A stretch of 64,000 bases of DNA, taken from Pseudomonas sp. AOB-7 (GTDB taxonomy: Bacteria > Pseudomonadota > Gammaproteobacteria > Pseudomonadales > Pseudomonadaceae). The position numbers were made by a program, and so were the translations under genes. Below are positions 20,608-30,119 of this stretch, one piece after another (positions within the stretch are counted from its first letter, which is position 1; each line of letters begins with the position of its first letter). Location: NCBI RefSeq assembly GCF_003696305.1, contig NZ_RFFK01000009.1, positions 62,001 through 126,000 of the forward strand. Reading direction: 5' to 3'. The notes under the pieces were generated by a model. The model saw only the letters and a program-made list of their open reading frames with translations, made no database searches and was not told the DNA's origin.

Positions 20608-22281
20608 TTAGGACGGCGTTACCGACAACAGCGGCTGGCGCTGACCGAACACCAGAAAGCGTGCCAGCTCGGCCAGCGGCACGGCCTTGCTGATCAGGTA
20701 GCCCTGCACCTGGTCGCAACCGAACTGGCGCAGCATGTCCAGCTGTTCGATGTTCTCCACCCCTTCGGCGACCACCTCGAGGTTGAGGTTGTGCGCCAGG
20801 TTGATCATCGCCCGCACCAGCTGGCGATTCTCGGCGCGCTCACCCATGCCGCCGACGAAGCTCTTGTCGATCTTCAGCAGGGTGATCGGCAGGTTGTTGA
20901 GGTGAACGAAGGAGGAGAAGCCGGTACCGAAGTCGTCCAGCGAGAAGCGCACGCCGAGCCGCCCCAGGGCCAGCATGGTCTGCTGCACCTGGTCGCTGCG
21001 GCGCATCACCGCGGTCTCGGTCAGCTCGAACTCCAGCCACTGCGCGTCCACCCCGCGCTCCTCGATCAGCCGGCTGAGGGTCGGCAGCAGCTGGCTGTCC
21101 TGGAACTGGCGGAACGACAGGTTGATCGCCATGTGCAGCGCCGGCAGGCCGCGCCCGCGCAGCCACTGCATGTCGCGCAGGGCGCGGGAGATCACCCAGT
21201 AGCCGAGCGGCACGATCAGCCCGGTTTCCTCGGCCAGCGGCACGAACTCGTTGGGCGCCAGCAGGCCGCGCTCGCCGTGCTGCCAGCGCACCAGCGCCTC
21301 CAGGCCGACGATGCGCCCGCTCTGCAGGCACAGCCGCGGCTGGTAGTGCAGCTCCAGCTCGTCGCGGCGCAGGGCGCGGCGCAGCTCGCCTTCCAGATCG
21401 GCCTGGCTGCGCGCGCTGCGGTTGATGCGCTCGTCGTAGACGTGGAACACGCAGCCCTGCTGACTCTTGGCCTGCTGCATGGCGATGTGCGCGTGCCACA
21501 GCAGCGGGTCGGCGCCCTCTCCGGCGCGGGCATGGGCCAGGCCCAGGCTGCAGCCGATCAGCAGGCTCTCGCCGTCGACCCAGTAGGGTTCGGCCAGCAC
21601 CTCGGTGATGCGCTCGGCCAGGCGCTCGGCGCGCTGCGGGTCGCGGCGGGTGTCGAGGAGCAGGGCGAACTCGTCGCTGCCCAGGCGCGCAAGCTGGTCG
21701 CAGGGCTGCAGCAGGCTCTTCAGGCGCGCCACCACCTGCAGGATCAGGCGGTCGCCGGCCTGGTAGCCGAGGGCGTCGTTGGCGTGGCGGAAGTTGTCCA
21801 GGTCGAGATGGCCGAGCACCAGGCCGCGTCCGCCGCACTCGGCCAGGCGCGCGGCGAGCAGGGTCTGGAAGCCCTGGCGGTTGGCGATGCCGGTCAGCGG
21901 GTCCTGCTCGGCCAGGCGCTGCAGGGTCTGCTTGAGGTTGCCCTGCTCGCGCACGTAACGCAGGCAGCGGCGCAGCACGTCGACACTGAAGGCGCCGGCC
22001 ACCAGCCAGTCGCAGACCCCGACGGGCTCCTCGGCCGGCTCGGCCTCCAGCAGCAGCACGAGCGGCACGCTGCAACTGTCGGCGGGCGGTCGGCAGTCGG
22101 GGGTGCAGAACACCAGGCCCTGGCCGCCGTCCTCGAACAGGTTGCTGGCCGCCGCCCAGGACGGCGCGGTGATCAGCCCCGGGACGGTGCCCAGAGCGTC
22201 GATGGTCCGGCGCAGACGCGCCGACCACTCACCTGAGGCGGTCAGCAGTAACAGTCGCATGGGCTCGACGGAATCGGACAC
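20608..22281 (-). CDS. Degenerate-GGDEF / EAL phosphodiesterase, ProE-like (copy 1)
   Basis: 557 residues from a GTG (22279-22281); an in-frame ATG seven codons later is possible. An N-terminal receiver-like region without a clear acceptor Asp (1-125) precedes a GGDEF domain whose active site reads GSDEF instead of GGDEF. The EAL domain is intact: LEALVRW, NLSFRQFQD, ELTETAVM, LDDFGTGFSSF, KIDKSFV, VVAEGVEN. It probably degrades c-di-GMP, with the GGDEF domain serving a regulatory role. P. aeruginosa ProE (PA5295) has this architecture and position. Copy 2 lies directly upstream. Confidence 0.92.
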   Translation of the reverse strand: MSDSVEPMRLLLLTASGEWSARLRRTIDALGTVPGLITAPSWAAASNLFEDGGQGLVFCTPDCRPPADSCSVPLVLLLEAEPAEEPVGVCDWLVAGAFSVDVLRRCLRYVREQGNLKQTLQRLAEQDPLTGIANRQGFQTLLAARLAECGGRGLVLGHLDLDNFRHANDALGYQAGDRLILQVVARLKSLLQPCDQLARLGSDEFALLLDTRRDPQRAERLAERITEVLAEPYWVDGESLLIGCSLGLAHARAGEGADPLLWHAHIAMQQAKSQQGCVFHVYDERINRSARSQADLEGELRRALRRDELELHYQPRLCLQSGRIVGLEALVRWQHGERGLLAPNEFVPLAEETGLIVPLGYWVISRALRDMQWLRGRGLPALHMAINLSFRQFQDSQLLPTLSRLIEERGVDAQWLEFELTETAVMRRSDQVQQTMLALGRLGVRFSLDDFGTGFSSFVHLNNLPITLLKIDKSFVGGMGERAENRQLVRAMINLAHNLNLEVVAEGVENIEQLDMLRQFGCDQVQGYLISKAVPLAELARFLVFGQRQPLLSVTPS

Positions 22282-22501
22282 TGGGCTTCCCCGGACAGTG
22301 GCGTGCCGCCGGCGGCGGTCACTGCCGCGCCAGATCCCGGCGCTGATTGTCTCGACGCATCCCGCGCCGATGTGCGGTCAAGACACCGACACTGTGCCGA
22401 CAAGCTAACCAAGTACGCGCCCGCTCACCAGCGCCTCACGCGGAACTGTGAGTGAGTTCAGATTCTGGCGCTGGAGTGCGCGCTAGAGCCCGTGCTGGGG
22501 C

Positions 22502-24163
22502 TCAGGCGGAAATCGACTGAGGACGGCTGGCGCGGGCGATGCGACCGAGCAGGAACTGCCGCAGCTCGGCCAGCGGCAGCGCCTTGCTGATCAGGTAGCC
22601 CTGGCCCTGGTCGCAGCCGAACTGGCGCAACAGCTCCAGTTCGGCCTCGGTCTCCACGCCCTCGGCGACCACTTCCAGGCCCAGGTTGCGCGCCAGGTTG
22701 ATCATGGCGTTGACCAGCCGGCACTGCTCGCCGCGTACGGCCATGCCGGAAACGAAGCTCTTGTCCAGCTTGAGCAGGGTGATCGGCAGGCTGGCCAGGT
22801 GGACGAAGGAGGAGAAGCCGGTGCCGAAGTCGTCGAGGGAGAAACGCACGCCAAGCTCGCCCAGCGTGCGCATAGTGTCCAGCACGTAGTCGCTGCGACG
22901 CATCACCGCGGTCTCGGTCAGCTCGAACTCGAGCCAGCCGCCATCCACCCCGCAGCGCTCGATCAGTCGCTGCACCGTGGGCAGCAGCTGGCTGTCCTGG
23001 AACTGGCTGAACGACAGGTTGACCGCCATGTGCACCGGCAGGCGCTCCTGCATCAGCCACTCCAGATCGCGCAGGGCCCGCGCCACCACCCAGTAGCCGA
23101 GCGGAATGATCAGGCCGCTCTGCTCCGCCAGGGGAATGAAGTGCTGCGGGTAGAGCAGGCCGCGACTCGGGTGGCGCCAGCGCACCAGCGCCTCGAGGCC
23201 GACGATGGCGCCACTGGCCAGGTTCATCCGCGGCTGATAATGCAGCTCCAGCTCGTCGCGGCGCAGCGCCTGGCGCAACTCCGCCTCGAGGTCGGCGATA
23301 TTGCGCGCGTCGCTCGAGGTGCGTTCGTCGTACAGGTGGTAGGTGCAGCCCTCGCGCCCCTTGGCCTGCTGCATGGCCATGTGCGCGTGCCACAGCAGCG
23401 GGTCGGCGTCCTCGCCTGCACGGCAGTAGGCCAGGCCCAGGCTGCAGCCCAGGGTCAGGCTCTCGCCGTTGATCCAGTAGGGCTCGGCCAGCGACTCCAT
23501 CAGCGCCTGGGCCATGGGTTCGACGCGCTTGGCCGAGCGGCTAACGTCCAGCAGCAGAGCGAATTCGTCGCTGCCCACCCGCGCCAGGCCGTCACCGGGC
23601 TCGAGCAGCAACTTGATGCGCTCGGTGACCTGCTGGATCAGCTGGTCGCCGGCCTGGTGACCGAGGCTATCGTTGGCATGGCTGAAGTTGTCCAGATCCA
23701 GATAGCCGAGCAACAGACCGCGGCCACGGTTGTACTGCAGACGTTTGCGCAGCAGGCTCTGGAAACCCTGGCGATTGGCGATGCCGGTGAGCGGATCGCG
23801 CTCGGCCAGGGTTTGCAGAGCCTGACGCTGTCGGCTGTACTCCAGACAGCGGCGCAACACCTCGCCGGTCAGGCTGTCGCGGGCCAGCCAGTCCTGGGCG
23901 TCACGCGGCGCCTCGAGCGGCGGGCGGTCGAGCAGCAGGATGGGGGGGAGCGGGCAATGCTCGGCGGCGGGCTGGCACTGCGGCGTGCAGAACAGCAGAT
24001 CCGGCAGGTGCTGGCGGTACAGGCGCTCGGCGTCGTGCCAACTGCTGGCGGCGAACAACCAGACCGGCTCGGGCAACTCGCCCAGCAAGGCATCGAGCAG
24101 AGCGACCCAATGGTCGTCCGTCGTCAGCACCAGCAGCCGCCTGAACTCGCTTTGGCAGGACAC
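22502..24163 (-). CDS. Degenerate-GGDEF / EAL phosphodiesterase, ProE-like (copy 2)
   Basis: 553 residues with the same layout as the gene downstream: receiver-like N-terminus, GGDEF domain with GSDEF at the active site, and a complete EAL domain (GLEALVRW, NLSFSQFQD, ELTETAVM, LDDFGTGFSSF, KLDKSFV, VVAEGVET). Long stretches match copy 1 residue by residue, especially in the EAL half, while the first 125 residues differ strongly. The pair is a tandem duplication in the same direction with 220 bp between. An AT-rich promoter region lies upstream at about 24180-24250. Confidence 0.92.
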   Translation of the reverse strand: MSCQSEFRRLLVLTTDDHWVALLDALLGELPEPVWLFAASSWHDAERLYRQHLPDLLFCTPQCQPAAEHCPLPPILLLDRPPLEAPRDAQDWLARDSLTGEVLRRCLEYSRQRQALQTLAERDPLTGIANRQGFQSLLRKRLQYNRGRGLLLGYLDLDNFSHANDSLGHQAGDQLIQQVTERIKLLLEPGDGLARVGSDEFALLLDVSRSAKRVEPMAQALMESLAEPYWINGESLTLGCSLGLAYCRAGEDADPLLWHAHMAMQQAKGREGCTYHLYDERTSSDARNIADLEAELRQALRRDELELHYQPRMNLASGAIVGLEALVRWRHPSRGLLYPQHFIPLAEQSGLIIPLGYWVVARALRDLEWLMQERLPVHMAVNLSFSQFQDSQLLPTVQRLIERCGVDGGWLEFELTETAVMRRSDYVLDTMRTLGELGVRFSLDDFGTGFSSFVHLASLPITLLKLDKSFVSGMAVRGEQCRLVNAMINLARNLGLEVVAEGVETEAELELLRQFGCDQGQGYLISKALPLAELRQFLLGRIARASRPQSISA

Positions 24164-24340
24164 GATACCTCCGCAGCACGCTTTTAATAAACCACTTTAA
24201 CTTATAGCCGCATTTCGCTAATTAGGCGCAAGAATCTACTCACCTATTTGCAACGCTGCAAGGCCGCTCGGCGGCGCCGCGGTCAAGCCGGGTGCATCCT
24301 GCTAGAATCGCCGGCCATTCATCCGCTGCCCCGTACCCCC

Positions 24341-26350
24341 ATGTCCCGACTGAACCCCCGGCAACAAGAGGCCGTGAACTACGTCGGCGGCCCGCTTCTG
24401 GTGCTCGCCGGTGCCGGTTCCGGCAAGACCAGCGTGATCACGCGCAAGATCGCCCACCTGGTGCAGAACTGCGGCATCCAGGCCCGTCATATCGTCGCCA
24501 TGACCTTCACCAACAAGGCCGCGCGCGAGATGAAGGAGCGCGTCGGCAGCCTGCTCAAGGGCGCCGAGGCGCGCGGCCTGACCGTGTCCACCTTCCACAA
24601 CCTGGGCATGAACATCATCCGCAAGGAATATGCGCGCCTGGGCTACAAGCCCGGCTTCTCGATCTTCGACGACGGCGACATCAAGGCGCTGCTGTCGGAC
24701 ATCATGCAGAAGGAGTACGCCGGCGACGACGGCGCCGACGAGGTGAAGAACCTCATCGACAGCTGGAAGAACGACCTGATCCTGCCCGACGAGGCCCTGG
24801 CCAAGGCGCGCGGGCCCAAGGAGCAGACCGCCGCCATCGTCTACCTGCACTACCAGCGCACGCTCAAGGCGTACAACGCCGTGGACTTCAACGACCTGAT
24901 CCTGCTGCCGGTCAAGCTCTTTCAGGAGCACGCCGACATCCTGGAAAAATGGCAGAACCGCATCCGCTACCTGCTGGTGGACGAATACCAGGACACCAAC
25001 GCCAGCCAGTACCTGCTGGTCAAGCTGCTGGTGGGCATGCGCAACCAGTTCACCGTGGTCGGCGACGACGACCAGTCGATCTACGCCTGGCGCGGCGCGC
25101 GCCCGGAAAACCTGATGCTGCTCAAGGAGGACTACCCCTCGCTGAAGGTGGTGATGCTGGAGCAGAACTACCGCTCCACCAGCCGCATCCTCAAATGCGC
25201 CAACGTGCTGATTGCCAACAACCCGCACGTGTTCGAGAAACAGCTGTGGTCGGAGATGGGCGTGGGCGACGAGATCCGCGTGATCCGCACGCGCAACGAG
25301 GACGCCGAGTGCGAGCGGGTGGCGCTGGAGATCCTCACCGAGCACCTGCGCACCCAGCGCCCCTACAGCGACTTCGCCATCCTCTACCGCGGCAACTACC
25401 AGGCCAAGCTGATGGAGCTGAAGCTGCAGCACCACCAGATTCCCTACCGCCTGTCCGGCGGCACCAGCTTCTTCGCCCGCCAGGAGGTGAAGGACCTGAT
25501 GAGCTACTTCCGCCTGCTGGTCAACCCGGACGACGACAACGCCTTCCTGCGGGTGATCAACGTGCCGCGCCGCGAGATCGGCTCGACCACCCTGGAAAAG
25601 CTCGGCAACTACGCCAGCCAGCGCGGCATCAGCATGTACGCCGCCGCCGACGAGATCGGCCTGGGCGAACAGCTCGACAGCCGCTACACCGAGCGCCTGG
25701 CACGCTTCAAGCGCTGGATGGACGGTGTGCGCCAGCAGTGCGCGCAGAACGACCCGATCGCCGCGATCCGCAGCATGGTGATGGACATCGACTACGAGAA
25801 CTGGCTGCGGCAGAACGCCTCCAGCGACAAGGTGACCGACGCGCGCATGGGCAACGTCTGGTTCCTCGTCGATGCGCTGAAGAACACCCTGGAGCGCGAC
25901 GAAGACGGCGACATGACCATCGAGGACGCCATCGGCAAGCTGGTGCTGCGCGACATGCTCGAGCGCCAGCAGGAAGAGGAAGAAGGCGCCGAGGGCGTGC
26001 AGATGATGACCATGCACGCCTCCAAGGGCCTGGAATTCCCCTCGGTGTACATCATCGGCTTCGAGGAGGAGATCCTCCCGCACCGCTCCAGCATCGAGGC
26101 CGACACCATCGAGGAGGAGCGACGCCTGGCCTACGTCGGCATCACCCGTGCCAAGCGCAACCTGGCGCTGACCTTCGCCGCCAAGCGCAAGCAGTACGGC
26201 GAGGTGATCGACTGCTCGCCGAGTCGCTTCCTCGACGAACTGCCGCCCGAGGATCTGGTCTGGGAAGGCCAGGAGGAGGCGCCGGTGGAGATCAAGACCG
26301 CGCGCGGCAACGACGCGCTAGCCAATATGCGCGCGCTGCTTAGAAAATGA
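24341..26350 (+). CDS. rep: ATP-dependent DNA helicase Rep
   Basis: 669 residues, the normal Rep length. It is a superfamily 1A 3'-5' helicase that helps replication forks pass obstacles. Walker A AGAGSGKTSVITRK is near residues 22-35. Walker B is LLVDEYQDTN, motif III is VVGDDDQSIYAWRGA, motif IV is LEQNYRS, motif V is MTMHASKGLEFPSV and motif VI is VGITRAKRNLAL. The ATG at 24341 gives the canonical MSRLNPRQQEAV start. A GTAGCCCGGATGCAATCC-type repeat follows before xpt. Confidence 0.97.
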   Translation: MSRLNPRQQEAVNYVGGPLLVLAGAGSGKTSVITRKIAHLVQNCGIQARHIVAMTFTNKAAREMKERVGSLLKGAEARGLTVSTFHNLGMNIIRKEYARLGYKPGFSIFDDGDIKALLSDIMQKEYAGDDGADEVKNLIDSWKNDLILPDEALAKARGPKEQTAAIVYLHYQRTLKAYNAVDFNDLILLPVKLFQEHADILEKWQNRIRYLLVDEYQDTNASQYLLVKLLVGMRNQFTVVGDDDQSIYAWRGARPENLMLLKEDYPSLKVVMLEQNYRSTSRILKCANVLIANNPHVFEKQLWSEMGVGDEIRVIRTRNEDAECERVALEILTEHLRTQRPYSDFAILYRGNYQAKLMELKLQHHQIPYRLSGGTSFFARQEVKDLMSYFRLLVNPDDDNAFLRVINVPRREIGSTTLEKLGNYASQRGISMYAAADEIGLGEQLDSRYTERLARFKRWMDGVRQQCAQNDPIAAIRSMVMDIDYENWLRQNASSDKVTDARMGNVWFLVDALKNTLERDEDGDMTIEDAIGKLVLRDMLERQQEEEEGAEGVQMMTMHASKGLEFPSVYIIGFEEEILPHRSSIEADTIEEERRLAYVGITRAKRNLALTFAAKRKQYGEVIDCSPSRFLDELPPEDLVWEGQEEAPVEIKTARGNDALANMRALLRK

Positions 26351-27040
<690 letters not shown>

Positions 27041-27103
27041 ACCGTAGGGTGCGCACCCGGCAACCGAGCGCCAGCGGTGCGCACGGCCTAGCCTGCGGAC
27101 ATA

Positions 27104-27132
27104 AAAAAACCGCCTGCAAGAGGCGGTTTTTT
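27104..27132. terminator. Bidirectional terminator between xpt and the cytochrome c5 gene
   Basis: Perfect stem AAAAAACCGCCT / AGGCGGTTTTTT with loop GCAAG: a T-tract on both strands, serving convergent genes. Confidence 0.92.
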
Positions 27133-27147
27133 ATCGAGCGCCGGGTC

Positions 27148-27567
27148 TTACAGACCGGACATCTTCTTGATCGCGTCGCGCAGCTCGTCGTCGGAGCAGT
27201 CGGCGCAGGTGCCTTTCGGCGGCATGGCGTTGATGCCGGAGATGGCCTTGGCCAGGATGCCGTCGAGGCCGCCCTGGTGGTCGGCGCGCTCTTTCCAGGC
27301 GGCGGTGTCGCCGATCTTCGGCGCGCCCAGCACGCCGGCGCCATGGCAGGCGTTGCAATGCTTGGCGATGATGTCGTCGGTGCTGCGCGCGCCGCCGGCG
27401 GCCACCGCAACGGCGCCGACGCCCTTGCATTCTTCGCCCATGATGCACACTTCGCCGACCGGCTTGAGGCGTTCGGCGATGGCTTCATCGGTCGTGGCCT
27501 GAGCAGTCACTGCCCACAGGGCCAATACGGCAGCCGGTGCCACCAGCATTTTCTTCATCAGATTCAC
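27148..27567 (-). CDS. cycB: Cytochrome c5 (periplasmic mono-haem c-type)
   Basis: 139 residues from a GTG with GAGGG 7 bp upstream. A signal peptide (to about residue 24, ending ...AVTAQA) exports it. The haem-binding CNACH is at 71-75, the distal ligand is probably Met115 in AMPPKG, and a second pair Cys121/Cys124 (CADC) is typical of cytochrome c5, which carries electrons to terminal oxidases. An extra Cys41/Cys47 pair before the haem site is notable. It is the usual neighbour of xpt in Pseudomonas. Confidence 0.93.
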   Translation of the reverse strand: MNLMKKMLVAPAAVLALWAVTAQATTDEAIAERLKPVGEVCIMGEECKGVGAVAVAAGGARSTDDIIAKHCNACHGAGVLGAPKIGDTAAWKERADHQGGLDGILAKAISGINAMPPKGTCADCSDDELRDAIKKMSGL

Positions 27568-27680
27568 GGTACACCCTCTTCGTGGCTAGTCACGCCCGCG
27601 GCCACGGTTTCGCGAGCGGGCGACAGTATAACGGCAAGCCGCCCGGGCCGAAACAACCCAGATTGTCGCAGGGTTATTGA

Positions 27681-28229
27681 TCAGAAATTCGCCGGTGTGG
27701 TGGCGCTGATCAGCCGCGCCGGCGCGTCGAAGGGGTTGCGGAAGCGGTGCGGCTTGCTGCTCTCGAAGTAGTAGCTGTCGCCCGGCTCGAGGATGAACAC
27801 CTCGCTGCCCACGGTCAGTTCCAGCTTGCCTTCCACCAGCATGCCGGCCTCCTCGCCCTCGTGGGCGTACATCTCGTCGCCGGTGTCGGCGCCGACCGGG
27901 TAGGTCTCGTCGAGGAAGGCGATGGCACGGCTCGGATGGGCCTTGCCGATCAGCTTCATGGTGATGGCGCCGCTGCAGATATCGGTCAGTTCGGAGGCCC
28001 GGTAGACCACCTGGGCCTGGTTCTCCTGCTCCAGGTCGAGGGAGAAGAACTCCACCAGCGACATGGGGATGCCGCCGAGCACCTTCTTCAGCGAGCTGAT
28101 CGAAGGGCTCACGCTGTTCTTCTCGATCATCGAGATGGTGCTGTTGGTGACCCCCGCACGCTTGGCGAGTTCACGTTGGGAAAGGCCTTTGAGCTTACGA
28201 ATCGATTGCAGTCGAACGCCGACGTCCAA
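27681..28229 (-). CDS. pauR: Polyamine catabolism repressor PauR (XRE-cupin)
   Basis: 182 residues. N-terminal helix-turn-helix, LSQRELAKRAGVTNSTISMIEKN (in part, residues about 16-40), and C-terminal cupin domain (residues about 110-175, EGEEAGMLVEGKLELTVG). It is the PuuR/PauR type, which represses the gamma-glutamylpolyamine genes until a polyamine is bound. P. aeruginosa PauR is also found beside cycB and dadX. Its likely targets in this window are the PauB-like oxidase, kauB and itself; I could not define a shared operator. Confidence 0.9.
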   Translation of the reverse strand: MDVGVRLQSIRKLKGLSQRELAKRAGVTNSTISMIEKNSVSPSISSLKKVLGGIPMSLVEFFSLDLEQENQAQVVYRASELTDICSGAITMKLIGKAHPSRAIAFLDETYPVGADTGDEMYAHEGEEAGMLVEGKLELTVGSEVFILEPGDSYYFESSKPHRFRNPFDAPARLISATTPANF

Positions 28230-28328
28230 TGCTGGTGTCCCCCCTGGGGCAGATGCGGAAAAAGTGTCCGTATCATGGCACAGCGTTCGGAATTTACAAC
28301 ACTGGCGTTCGCGCTCGCCTACACCGCC

Positions 28329-28476
28329 CCCGTTAGAGCCTATGCAAAGGCTCGCGAGCTAGAGCCATGCAAGGCATAAACAGGCGAGGAAGCGGAGTTT
28401 ACGAGTTGTAAATGAGCATTCCGAGCCTGTTTTTAACGCAGCAGGGCCGACGCGCAGCAGCCTTTGAACAGGCTCT
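28329..28476 (-). ncRNA. Structured 3'-end element A, downstream of dadX
   Basis: 148 bp of nested inverted repeats; orientation is given as the dadX transcript. Outer 18-bp ends at 28335-28352 and 28459-28476 pair with two mismatches, and the right one overlaps the dadX stop. Inner stems are AAACAGGC/GCCTGTTT (28378-28385 with 28425-28432), GGAA/TTCC, and a top hairpin TTTAC/GTAAA (28398-28412). Between the last two lies the internal loop GCGGAG / TGAGCA. Related to the elements at 40205-40335 and 45555-45695. Whether it acts as RNA or as mobile DNA is unknown. Confidence 0.55.
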
Positions 28477-29552
28477 CAGCCGCCGAGATAAAGCAGCGGC
28501 GCCCGGCGCACATTGCAGAACAGCTGGTAGGGAATGCTGCCGGCGGCCAGGGCCACGTCGCTGGCCAGCACCTGCTTGCCCCACAGCTCCACGCGGCTGC
28601 CGAGGCCGGCTTGCGGCAGGTCGGTGAGATCGACGGTGAGCATGTCCATCGACACCCGGCCGATCAGCCGGGTCAGCTGGCCGTCCACCGCCACCGGCGT
28701 GCCGGTCGGCGCGTGGCGCGGATAGCCGTCGGCATAGCCCATGGCGACCACGCCGACGCGGGTCGGTCGCTCGCTGACGAAGCGCGCGCCGTAACCCACC
28801 GGCTCGCCGGCCGGCAGTTCGCGCAGGCTGATGACCTTCGACTCCAGGGTCATCACCGGCTTGAGCCGCGCCGCCTGCGCCTGGGCCTGCTCGAAGGGGG
28901 TGGCGCCGTACAGCATGATGCCGGGGCGCACCCAGTCGCTGGGCACCTGTGGCCAGCCGAGCACGGCCGGCGAGTTGCGCAGGCTGACCTCGGCGGCCAG
29001 GCCCTCGCGGGCCTGCTGGAACAGCGCCAGCTGTTCGGCGGTGCGCGGGCAGTCGGGCTCGTCGGCACGGGCGAAGTGGCTCATCAGCACGATCTTGCTC
29101 ACCTTGCCGCTGGCCAGCAGCCGGCGGTAGGCCGCCTGGTAGTCGGCCGGGTGCAGGCCGACGCGGTGCATGCCCGAGTCCAGCTTGAGCCAGACATTCA
29201 ATGGCGTGCCCAGACTCGCCTGCTCGATGGCCTCGACCTGCCACAGCGCGTGGACCACGCACCACAGCTGGTGCTGCTCGATCAGCGCCAGCTCGGCCGC
29301 CTCGAAGAAGCCCTCCAGCAGCAGGATCGGCGCGCGGATGCCGGCCTCGCGCAGGGCCAGCGCCTCCTCGATGCAGGCCACGGCGAAGCCGTCGGCCTCG
29401 CGCTCCAGGGCCTGGGCGCAGCGCACCGCACCGTGCCCGTAGGCATCGGCCTTGACCACGGCGAGGGCGCGGGCGCCGCCGCTCAGTTCGCGGGCCAGTT
29501 GGTAATTGTGACGCAGGGCGTCGAGGTCGATCAGGGCACGGGCGGGACGCAT
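28476..29552 (-). CDS. dadX: Catabolic alanine racemase
   Basis: 358 residues, fold type III PLP enzyme. The PLP lysine is in [13 protein letters not shown] near residue 34, and the catalytic Tyr is in PVGYGARF. It interconverts L- and D-alanine so that DadA can oxidise the D form. The genomic position downstream of dadA and ridA identifies it as DadX rather than the biosynthetic Alr. A terminator and a REP arm now separate it from ridA. Its stop codon overlaps structured element A. Confidence 0.95.
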   Translation of the reverse strand: MRPARALIDLDALRHNYQLARELSGGARALAVVKADAYGHGAVRCAQALEREADGFAVACIEEALALREAGIRAPILLLEGFFEAAELALIEQHQLWCVVHALWQVEAIEQASLGTPLNVWLKLDSGMHRVGLHPADYQAAYRRLLASGKVSKIVLMSHFARADEPDCPRTAEQLALFQQAREGLAAEVSLRNSPAVLGWPQVPSDWVRPGIMLYGATPFEQAQAQAARLKPVMTLESKVISLRELPAGEPVGYGARFVSERPTRVGVVAMGYADGYPRHAPTGTPVAVDGQLTRLIGRVSMDMLTVDLTDLPQAGLGSRVELWGKQVLASDVALAAGSIPYQLFCNVRRAPLLYLGG

Positions 29553-29597
29553 GGTTCGCGGTCTCTCGATGCTTCGCCGAGGCGAGGTGTTTGGCGC

Positions 29598-29618
29598 AGC
29601 CCGGATGCCATCCGGGCT
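29598..29618. repeat. Short CCCGGATG palindrome upstream of dadX
   Basis: AGCCCGGATGCCATCCGGGCT is a perfect palindrome, one compact copy of the CCCGGATGC repeat family, 46 bp upstream of the dadX start. Confidence 0.85.
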
Positions 29619-29632
29619 ACGCGCTACCAGTC

Positions 29633-29659
29633 AAAAAAAGCCCGGCGGGACAGCCGGGC
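29633..29659 (-). terminator. Rho-independent terminator between ridA and dadX
   Basis: In the minus direction: stem GCCCGGC / GCCGGGC, loop TGTCCC, followed by TTTTTTT. It lies after the ridA stop and before the dadX start, so most dadA-ridA transcripts should end here. Confidence 0.88.
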
Positions 29660-29730
29660 GAAAAGCCAACACAAAAAATTCCGGGAGAAATTTTTGACGT
29701 CGCTCCACGACGGTCCGGAGGGTGGCCGCC

Positions 29731-30081
29731 TTAGAGGGCCGCCACCACCATCATCTCCACTAGCACCTCGGGCTTGTACATCCTCGCCTCAACGCACGCG
29801 CGCGCCGGCGCGGCACCTTCGGCGACCCAGGCGTCGTACTCGGCGTTGAGGCCGTCGTAGTGGGCGTCCATGTCCTTGAGGTAGATGGTCACGGAGAGAA
29901 TCTTGCTCTTGTCGCTGCCGGCCTCGGCCAGCATGCGGTCGATATTGGCCAGGGTCTCGCGGGTCTGCTGGCGGATGTCGCCGCTGTAGTCGTCGGCCAG
30001 CTGGCCGGCGAGGTAGACGGTGCCGTTGTGGATCACCACTTCGCTGTAGCGTTTTTCCACATGCAGGCGCTGGATCGACAT
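29731..30081 (-). CDS. RidA family reactive-intermediate deaminase
   Basis: 116 residues. YjgF/RidA fold: VIHNGTVYLAGQLADD, a central NIDRMLAEAG helix, and the C-terminal ARACVEARMYKPEVLVEMMVVA with the conserved Arg. It hydrolyses enamines/imines such as 2-aminoacrylate or the imine released by DadA. Placed 38 bp after dadA, the P. aeruginosa order dadA-PA5303-dadX. Function is inferred from family and context. Confidence 0.94.
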   Translation of the reverse strand: MSIQRLHVEKRYSEVVIHNGTVYLAGQLADDYSGDIRQQTRETLANIDRMLAEAGSDKSKILSVTIYLKDMDAHYDGLNAEYDAWVAEGAAPARACVEARMYKPEVLVEMMVVAAL

Positions 30082-30119
30082 AGGGGTAAAGCTCCTTGGA
30101 TTACGGGACGCGCAGGCTA

